Assembly (NCBI GenBank): GCA_001949185.1
Contig: BDGG01000004.1
Span: 1,420,278 to 1,484,277 of the forward strand
Direction of reading: 5' to 3'
Length of the DNA stretch: 64,000 bases
DNA from: Ramazzottius varieornatus
Taxonomy: Eukaryota > Tardigrada > Eutardigrada > Parachela > Ramazzottiidae
This document shows, in pieces, positions 56,892 to 64,000 of this stretch. A program made the position numbers and the translations under genes. Numbering within the stretch: the stretch's first letter is position 1; each line of letters begins with the position of its first letter. The notes beneath the pieces were generated by a model that saw nothing but the letters and a program-made list of their open reading frames with translations, ran no database searches and was not told the origin of the DNA.

Positions 56892-58080
56892 ATGGATAAG
56901 AAGCTACTTGTGATCATGTGTGAGGAAGGGGACATCGACGAGGAAGAGCTGGTTATTCTGGGATGTTTGACAGACCAAGCCAAGATGCGACCGGGAGATT
57001 TCGACCTCTACAAGCTGTCTCGCCAAGACTGCCTGGAAGACTTCCGCTTTTCCAGCCATCAACTTGAGATACTAAAGGAAACTCTTGAGTTTCCGGATAT
57101 TATGTATACCGACGCTCAGCATGTCATTCCGGGAATGGAAGCCCTGTGTATTCTGCTGAGGCGACTTGCTTACCCTGACCGTCTTTGTGATTTGGAGAAA
57201 TTGTTCGGAAGAAGCCGCAGCGTTTTATCTCGCTGCTTCAACCAGAGCCTAAAACACGTCCATGATAAATTCTGTTGGCGTCTGAGTATTCCCGTACAGC
57301 CTTGGACAAGCTTAAATACATTGAGTTGTGGGCCGAGGCGGTCTCGCAGAAGGGTTCTCCGTACGACAGATGTGCGGGGTTTTTAGACGGGGACCAACAT
57401 TGAGATCTGTCGGTAAGCTACGAACAGCCTCCATTCTTGCTTTGAGATCCTATGTGAACCGTAACTATGTTTAAGATCTTTACCTTGACTTACAGGCCTC
57501 TGGACTATGCGACGCAGAATATTTGCTACACCGGGCATAAGAAAGAACATGATTTGAAGTATACCGGAGCGATGGCACCTTGTGGCATCATGTACCTGAT
57601 GTGCGGTCCTGAACCAGGAAGCTTCCATGACGCCTCTACACTACTCTACAGAAGTGAAATTCTTAATCTGATGAAAGAGAGCAGGACTTGGACACCCACT
57701 CCGAAACCGGATACTACCTGTACGGCGACCAGGCCTACAAGTCAACACCCCAAGTAGTCAGTCCTGTAAGGTACAATGCTTCTCCGTTGGAAACTGCTTG
57801 CAGTGCGGCAATGAAGACGCTTCTGATTTCCGTTGAATGGGGTTTTGGGAAGATCGAAAACCTGTTTGCCTATAATCCGGGACACATAAAGCTAGGTCTC
57901 CAGCCTCTCGGAATGTACTTTCGAGTAGCCACTTTACTGACGAATTGTCACACTTGCCTGAATGGTTCACAAACATCCAACTACTCTGCGGTAGAACCGC
58001 CGACACTCGCAGAGTACTTGGAGAACTATCCCGAAGATCACATCGATGAACAGAAACAAGGGATGGCTGTAAAAGAGGCA
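56892..58080 (+). pseudogene. Harbinger (HARBI1-like) DDE transposase, with frameshifts
   Basis: The start is ATGGATAAGAAG at 56892. The N-terminal helical region contains MEALCILLRRLAYPDRLCDL and an HTH-like LFGRSRSVLSRCFN. The catalytic DDE_Tnp_4 domain shows GFLDGTNIEI (first Asp), GPEPGSFHDASTL (second Asp) and VEWGFGKI (Glu). The reading frame changes twice without a plausible intron: near 57265-57300, where the HTH part and the ELWAEAV…GFLDGT part are in different frames, and near 57670-57685, between EILNLM and DTHSETGYYLYGDQAY. One normal intron is likely (about 57412-57496). The 3' end near 58080 overlaps the antisense partner gene. As it stands the protein could not be made intact, unless the shifts are assembly errors. 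Confidence 0.75.
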
Positions 58081-59033
58081 TGCTCAACATTACATCGCGC
58101 ATCAAATCAAACTGTCTATCCCGCTCTTCTTTTTCCAGCTGGAATCGCTGTTCTCTCCCTTCCTTCTCTAGTTCGAACCGTCGAGCCTTGTCCGGGTCCT
58201 CCATTCGCAGTTCTTCCCGATCGAATTCAAGGAACTCTTGTCGGATGCTTCGTTCCGCGGCATTATCGAGCGTAGTTTCTCGATGCATCTCCATCTTCAT
58301 ATCTAGCTCCTTAAGCTGCTGTATCTCTTTACCTTCCAAATATTCATCGACTGGTTCTACTTTACGTTTTCTGAATGGTGCTGCTGGCTTCTTAGGGCTA
58401 GACTTCTTTGGGACTGGCGAACTGGATTCGTTTTCATTGACCGTTTCTACATCTATAAACAGAATCAAAACGCTTTTTGCATGTGTAAGTTTAAAATTCA
58501 ATCAACGATAAGCCCAATCAATCAACACTCACCGTTACCCGGTTCAACCCGCGCCCTCATAGTTATCAGAGCATCCTTCTGAATGGCTTGTGTCAGCTGC
58601 TTACTTTGCTCCTCTTCTTCTCGGCATTCGCGTTGTTCGCTGTGAAGTCTTCACATTCGATCAGGCTTTTGAGAAGGGTATCAGCTTCGGTTAGGTTCAA
58701 CGAGCCCGCTCCAGTAACTTTCTTGTCAGCCTCGACGCGGCATGCCTTCATCAGAATTCTGACTCTTTCCCTGCAACGGCGATCGTCAAAGATCTCCCCT
58801 TCGAACAGGGTTGTAACGTCCACCGCAATCAAACTCCAACTGTCCTTCCGCTTGTTCACGGTATAACGGAAAGGATTCTCCTTGTTGGTCAAGCGCAATA
58901 GCTCCAAGTCCATTTGCAGCTGACGGTCGACTGCTCTCTTTGCTGCGGCTTCTTTCTCTGACTTCTCGGCCTCTTTCTCAGCACCAAGTCTCTTTGACGG
59001 CCTTCCCCGTTTTTTCTTCACTTCCGTCGCCAT
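58075..59033 (-). pseudogene. Myb/SANT-like DNA-binding partner protein of the Harbinger element, probably frameshifted
   Basis: The ATG at 59033 begins MATEVKKKRGRPSKRLG, an AT-hook-like RGRP core, then a Myb-like helical region (ENPFRYTVNKRKDSWSLIAVDVTTLF…DRRCRERVRILMKA). Near 58630 the frame must shift to continue into REEEEQSKQLTQAIQKDAL. An intron from about 58532 to 58454 leads to an exon with a nuclear-localisation-like KKSSPKKPAAPFRKRK and a charged coiled coil (LEKEGREQRFQLEKEERDRQ). In active Harbinger elements this protein carries the transposase into the nucleus and binds the ends. The frame stays open antisense across the transposase to 57758, so the true stop is unclear. Confidence 0.6.
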
Positions 59034-59621
59034 CTTTGATCTAAGTAAGGGAAATCAGCACGCGATACCAGGTTTAAGAACGAAGAAAAGTTATAATGAT
59101 TCAGAGAAATCTCAATGGCATAGATGCAGTGCAGTTTGCTCAGTAGTACTCTACCCACCAAGTTAAAAAAGGGCTTGCGAAGCAGAGTTTTGATTGCCTG
59201 ATTGACCGGAGTGGTAGCCCCGCATTGCCCGGACATAGATTACGTTCTTCAATGCTTTCTGCCAGCCAGAGTATTACTGAAGACAACTCGGGCAAGTTTC
59301 TAATCGACGGGTGATTTTCTTCGTGATTCATGAACGAAGCCCCCCTTCGTTTCGTGAATCGCGAAGCGAATTATTAATGTTGAATCTTTAAACATTTCTA
59401 AATGCAATGGTTTTGGCCAGACTGTCGTTTGTTCAAACCATCTGTGCAAAACGCAAGGTGCCTAATATACACTCTTTCCACCTTCTATTTTTCCTATTTC
59501 CATAGTCCATACTTGAATACTTTGAAGTCCCGTCTTCCTCATTATTGTGATTCATATTCTTGCAGCCTCCTCGACGGATTCGCAGGACACGAAGAAGGAT
59601 TCTGGACGGGAAACAGCCAAG

Positions 59622-60997
59622 ATGGTGCTGCTGGAGTCAGAGAAATTCCTGACGGAACTCGAAAAGTAAGCAGACTTGACCTGCTCTACCCATACAATTA
59701 TTTTTCCTGGGGAAGGCTGTCAGCTAGTGCGGGCAGTCCTGCTTGAGCTCGTGTCGTGCACGTCAGGAAAGATGAGTGCGGGTCCAGGAGGGGATGTTAC
59801 GGAAGTTCGGACGTCCCCTCAGTTCTCCGGTCGCATTTCCCCTATTGGCTTAGCATAACTCCTCAGTTAACGAACTTCGGTTACCCGCTGCAGGTACCAG
59901 GTACAAGAGCAAGATCAATATGTGGAGGACTGCGGAGGTCAACCGTCCATTGCTGCCTTGGACCAGCAATCTGGCTTTGCATCTAAGAAACTTCATACCA
60001 GTTTCGCGTTCCTGCATTTAGCTTCAGATCAACAGTGTCAAAGGCTCGGGTTTGTACAAGAGAGCTCCATGCTTGGGGGAGACAAACACCAGGGTGGTCA
60101 GGAGTAGCGTGGTTGCTCCTGACTTTCCGCTATGCGTTTACATTGAAGAAAGAACTGTGAAACGTTATATACGTTTTGGTACATCACGTCATCTGCTTTC
60201 TCTCCAAGCCGAGCTCTGATCGACGAGGTTGGACTTTGAGTATCTCTGAACGTTTCATGGAAGACTTGTAGGTGGCAGGTGACGTAGAACCGAAGGTTGG
60301 ACGACATGACTGCGTCGCGAAGGTCCTCTGGAGGTCGATGCGGAAGGCTTAATCTGACAGAAGGGTCTTGTGATGCGCACTCAAAGTCCACTGTGGGTTT
60401 CCTGACGCTGGGTCGGCGTGACCCAGAACATAGAACTTACGAGCATGTTTTTCTTCGTCTGCTATGGTAGATGCGCCATCAGCTATTTACTGTTTCTCGT
60501 TACACCGTCACTCGATCGTGATTCCATTGCGCAATTCTGATGCCGTACAGTCTGCCTAACGTTCTACTATATGTTTCGTTTTCAGGTGCTATACAGCATC
60601 GAAGGCCAAAAAGAAAGGCAGCCTATTTCTAACCATGAAACGATTCGACGGTCGAGATAAACCCGTACCCAGACAGACGATAAAGGCAGACCTTCCCCAA
60701 CCCGAAGAGTACCAGTGCCTCGTTCGCGTCGTTTACGGAAAACGAAAGCTCACATGCAGGATATCCTCCCAGGAAATAAATAAATTTCAGATGGCTTTCT
60801 CCGCTTTGATGCGGTCGGGCATGAGTAATCTGGGCAAAGCTTCCGCGCAGACAGTTTTTTTCACCCAGACGAAAGAGAGTACCACTTCCCAGTCGTCGAA
60901 GAGTACATCCACATCTGCCAAGGTCTCCAGTGCCGCTGGAGGATCCACGGCCTCGCCGAAGAAGAGTCCGAAGCCGGTGACCAAGAAAAAGCCATAG
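59622..60997 (+). CDS. SRP14: Signal recognition particle 14-kDa protein (SRP14), 2 exons
   Basis: Exons: 59622-59665 and 60586-60997, about 151 residues. The start MVLLESEKFLTELEK is nearly identical to the family N-terminus. After the intron come KKKGSLFLTMKRFDGRDKP, CLVRVVYGKRKLTC and SSQEINKFQMAFSALMRSGM, all SRP14 blocks. The tail is rich in Ser, Thr and Lys and ends in KKSPKPVTKKKP, where vertebrates have Lys/Ala-rich tails. SRP14 with SRP9 forms the Alu-domain heterodimer that pauses translation during targeting to the ER. Relative to human SRP14, about three residues around the exon junction (LFQ) are not encoded, so a tiny exon inside the 920-bp intron may have been missed. Confidence 0.92.
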
Positions 60998-61704
60998 TCT
61001 TTCGTGCTTATGATTGCAATTCTCATTCCACATAGCCAATCTACCATAGTAGAAATACATGATTGCAGAAGAATGGTCAAATAAAGGGAAAGTTTCGTTC
61101 TTCTGTTCGGTAGTTTCGCTTTGACCGCTGTTTGGACTATGGAGTACATCCGTGCGATTAACGGGTCCTTTGCAGAGTATTTAGTGATGCGCGATAAGGT
61201 TATTCTTCTCAGTTTAACTCAATCTACCGCCAGAAGCACAACCTTTTGGTTTCAAATTCATTGTGTTTTCAAAGTGCGTTTCAGAAGGACAAATGCAGCA
61301 AATCTGCGAACTGGACATCACACATTTTTTTAGAACATTTTCTAAAGGCAGCGAAATACTGAGCGCGACACAGTCAAACTATGAAACGTTTCATGACTTC
61401 CGAGAGACGAAAGAAAAATGAAAGCATTGCAGTTGACAATTTGGTGCATGGAGGAAAGATGAACAACCTTCTACATTCGAGCGATGAAGAGTCCACATGA
61501 GAATGTCTGTTGCGGAAATGACGGGCAGAAAAGCAACAGCCAACTACAGGACCCAACCAACGTTCAGGCGCCACACCTTGGGGGCAAAAGCGCCCAACAG
61601 GAAAAACTGTACACCGTACAGCCGTCAAAAGCTTCGAACTGGCACCGCTGCACAAAACGACCCTACTTATAATATATACAAAACATAAAAAGAATATCTG
61701 TCCT
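60998..61704. other. Convergent 3' flank between SRP14 and 4E-BP
   Basis: Contains the SRP14 3' UTR with AATAAA at 61079-61084, then the presumed 4E-BP 3' UTR on the other strand. No gene is supported. Confidence 0.5.
61079..61084 (+). promoter_or_regulatory. Candidate poly(A) signal of SRP14
   Basis: AATAAA 82 bases after the SRP14 stop codon, at a normal distance for a short 3' UTR. Confidence 0.5.
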
Positions 61705-63283
61705 TCAGATATCCATTTCGAACTGAGGATCTTCCGCTTCTGCAAAAAGAAACAAACCCAATTAACCAAATGAATCTATACTTCCGGCGGAAATCAACAA
61801 GCTAAGGCTTACCAGGCTTGGATGGGCTCTTGCTTTTACTTAAAGCTGGAGACTCTCGAGGAGGAGATGCGGCGATGCCGTTGGTAACGCCGGGAATAAA
61901 CTTCATATTGGAAGGAGGAGTTTTGGTCATGGGCGAGCAGCTGAGCTTGAGCAACAATGAGCGGTCATAAACAATGCGCGTACCTGGAAGACAAGAAATC
62001 ACAAGTCACCTTATCAGCTGCTGGGCTTTTTCCGCCAACTGCACCACGCTTTTTGCTGGTTAAGCAAATGACTACTTGATTGTATTTCCTTAGTCTCGTG
62101 ACACTTGAAAACAAACCGATGAAACATGAAACCTGGCGCCGGAAGCCTTATTTGGAAAACCACAAGAACAACTCGAACTTCGACTATGTTCCAACTTGTC
62201 TCTGATGATGAACTGGAAAAGCAAAGAATATTGTGTCTACTAGCTCCCGGATCATCCTCCGTATCTTTCAGGTCGAACTTTAACCAGACAGAAGTTCCAA
62301 TAAGTTAGCTGGAATATCGTATTGGGGTATTCTCCAGTTATTCTGTAAGTTTCGCGGCTTCGCCGGTGCGAATTATATTTCTATACTTCTTGGCACCTTC
62401 CGCTGCCAACCTAGTTTCTCGAGAGTTTGTGGCGTGCTGGTAAACAGCATATCGCAACAGTTTCTGTTGACGTGTAGCACCAAAGGCCAAAGCTACCAGG
62501 AAAAGCGTATTTTGAAGTAAATTTAGCTCAACTCAAGATCACGCTGCTGAGTTATCTTCGCGCACATGAGGCCTGCCTGTAACAGTAAACACGACGTCTG
62601 TCGAATCGGCAGATGCTTCATAGGCAAGAACTTGTTATTGACTGGGTTCTACACAGGGAGAAGGCCTTTATCGCGGGGGTGCTTCAGTCAGCAGCCTCGG
62701 CTGATGAAACCTACGGGCAAAACCTGACTTTGGCTATTCTGGTAGAAAGTCAACTCGTGCGCAGTCAGTGTTGGCCAACATCCAGGCACCCTCCTCGATC
62801 ACATGAACAAGCCACTTATATGACTCGTTACTAGAATTTACCCTGCCGTAAAAACCTCCATGTTGTTTCTCCCCCCTCTTTTCAGCACGAAGATCCACCA
62901 AAAACGGCCTACAGAAAAATGACGCTGTAACCTTGCTCAGTCAAAACGGCCTTTCTGTGACTTCTTCTCTTCCGGTGATGGCCTGCAACTCAACCCTAAC
63001 CTCCGGGTGGGTATCCCGTTTGAAAAATTCCACTGCAAACTTGGACACAATCAAACGCAGGCGAGAGTTGATAACATTTCATCAGCATGAAAGCATCGAT
63101 TAGAATTTCGAGCTACGACCGACGGAGAACATTTGGCTCACCTCCAGGTGTTGTGCAGTACATGGTGCCATTCGGCGTGCTGGCTAAGTCCCGGGGGATC
63201 TGCGAAGGATCCGTGATCATGATTCGTCGGACGGGAATTTCTCGAATCTCGTTAAAGCGACGATCGGTCTGAACGCTACCCAT
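61705..63283 (-). CDS. EIF4EBP: eIF4E-binding protein (4E-BP / Thor), 3 exons
   Basis: Minus-strand exons: 63283-63142, 61983-61813 and 61739-61705, giving 115 residues (117-118 in fly and human). The eIF4E-binding motif YDRSLLL (Y-x4-L-hydrophobic) is at residues 53-59. The mTORC1 priming sites are kept: Thr36 in LASTPNGT and Thr45 in CTTPGGTRIVYDR, equivalent to human Thr37 and Thr46. Further SP/TP sites lie at SCSPMTKTPPS. The last five residues FEMDI are the TOS motif that docks Raptor. A vertebrate-style RAIP motif near the N-terminus is not evident. The unphosphorylated protein blocks cap-dependent translation. Intron 1 is 1,158 bp, long for this window; the other is 73 bp. Confidence 0.95.
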
Positions 63284-63846
63284 TTTTGCAGCAGGAGGAG
63301 GAATCGCAGGTCGTTATATTATTACACGCTAAATGCTAGAAGCAGGGAAGAACTGAAGGCGAATAATACGTGGGAAAGAAATGAAGAATCACAATAAAAG
63401 CATATTAATCTGTAAGAGAAGAGACCCATCCACCGGAAGACGACTGAAGTTTCAGATTTTATAAACTTCGTGACAGTCTAAACCAAGCTGGGCTGTGCTG
63501 CGCGGTTCGATTGGACGGCAGACAACGGATGGGAGGTCTTTTGGCACATGATTAATGGCAGAAAGTCAGCTGATCAGGGTTTTCCTGGAAGCCCACTCTG
63601 TTTACGCTAAAGAGAGTTACCGAGAGACAACACGGAATTAACGAGTTTATGCGATTCAGTGGTGGTTTGTACGTACAGATCATGTACGTCATCCAAGGTT
63701 ACCGTTTGACGTCAGAGATGACTCAACTTGCTCCAGGTCCAGGAGAAAATCAGAGGATTAAAAATTTAAAATATTTTATACGGCTGTTTTTTGTGCAGCT
63801 TCCGGAATACACCGGGATTCTACAACTCCCTCATCCCTATCGCAGG
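63284..63846. other. Divergent promoter region of 4E-BP and the gene at 63847
   Basis: A 563-bp gap between divergent starts. No specific site is recognised. Confidence 0.4.
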
Positions 63847-64000
63847 ATGACTCGTTTCTACTTGCCTCTTGCAGTATTGCTGCTGGTGGTATACACAATT
63901 GCTGCAAAGGGTGGCGGCAAGTACTCAAAGGAGAAGAATCGCCTGAAGGAGGAAACGGTCTTCCGTGACATAGCTCTGGAAAAAGTGCTGAAGTCTTCCG
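63847..64000 (+). CDS. 5' end of a secreted or ER protein, truncated by the window edge
   Basis: The ATG at 63847 opens a frame with a strong signal peptide (MTRFYLPLAVLLLVVYTIAAKG) followed by a charged region GGGKYSKEKNRLKEETV and DIALEKVLKSS. Fifty-one codons are visible and the frame is open at the edge. The start follows a TATCGCAGG sequence that could be a splice acceptor, so the first exon might begin there. The fragment is too short to assign to a family. Confidence 0.55.
   Translation, partial: MTRFYLPLAVLLLVVYTIAAKGGGKYSKEKNRLKEETVFRDIALEKVLKSS

Larger units (their letters stand above)
56648..59462. mobile_element. PIF/Harbinger DNA transposon, about 2.8 kb, with both ORFs
   Basis: Terminal inverted repeats of about 37 bp: GACATCTTGCGTTTTGCGCAG…AACAAACG at 56648-56684 and its diverged complement CGTTTGTTCAAACC…CTGTGCAAAACGCAAGGTGCC at 59426-59462. 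Inside are the two genes typical of this superfamily: a DDE transposase on the plus strand and a Myb/SANT-like partner on the minus strand, convergent. The expected 3-bp TWA target duplication is ambiguous: TTAATA on the left against TAATAT on the right. Both ORFs appear to be damaged. Confidence 0.8.

Noticed and set aside
1-64000. CRISPR arrays, bacterial operons, ribosome binding sites, phage genes
   Set aside because: The window is eukaryotic, with spliced genes throughout; no regularly spaced repeats or bacterial signals were seen.

Overview
This is eukaryotic, almost certainly metazoan, nuclear DNA. Genes are split by GT-AG introns, many only 50-100 bases long, and the products are animal proteins: engrailed, BMPER/crossveinless-2, scribbler/ZNF608-609, 4E-BP, importin-11, WDR91 and others. 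Dense genes, tiny introns and an ecdysozoan-like gene set would suit a small-genome invertebrate such as a tardigrade. That placement is inference; no sequence here proves the phylum.

Layout. 1-360: 3' end of a non-LTR retrotransposon with a restriction-like endonuclease. 1036-1653: a non-coding element with terminal inverted repeats, filled with CGATA/TATCG motifs. 2086-6979 (+): importin-11, followed 140 bp later by a DUF4200-type coiled-coil gene resembling CFAP100 (7119-9054, +). 9899-11394 (+): an NK-like/Bar-like homeobox gene. 14696-16799 (+): engrailed. A candidate secreted ORF (17809) and tRNA-Gln (18462-18531, -) precede NT5C3 (19183-21112, +), which converges on BMPER/cv-2 (25920-21400, -). 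KGD4/MRPS36 (27625-27294, -) diverges from WDR91 (28597-31612, +). 31.6-44.8 kb is about 13 kb with no convincing gene apart from one weak secreted candidate, upstream of a scribbler/ZNF608-609 homologue (44790-49825, +). This converges on SAR1 (51484-50442, -), which lies downstream of USO1/p115 (56335-52777, -). A decayed PIF/Harbinger transposon (56648-59462) separates USO1 from SRP14 (59622-60997, +). SRP14 converges on 4E-BP (63283-61705, -). The first exon of a secreted protein begins at 63847 and runs off the window.

Exon chains were built by hand and checked for phase continuity; nearly every join closes in frame and matches the expected family. Themes: two neighbouring eh1-bearing homeobox regulators; secretory and translation factors (SAR1, USO1, SRP14, 4E-BP); and extracellular BMP control (BMPER). 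The most interesting unexplained material is repetitive: a palindromic MITE family with seven copies, mostly in introns, the CGATA-rich inverted-repeat element, and a second dispersed repeat pair.
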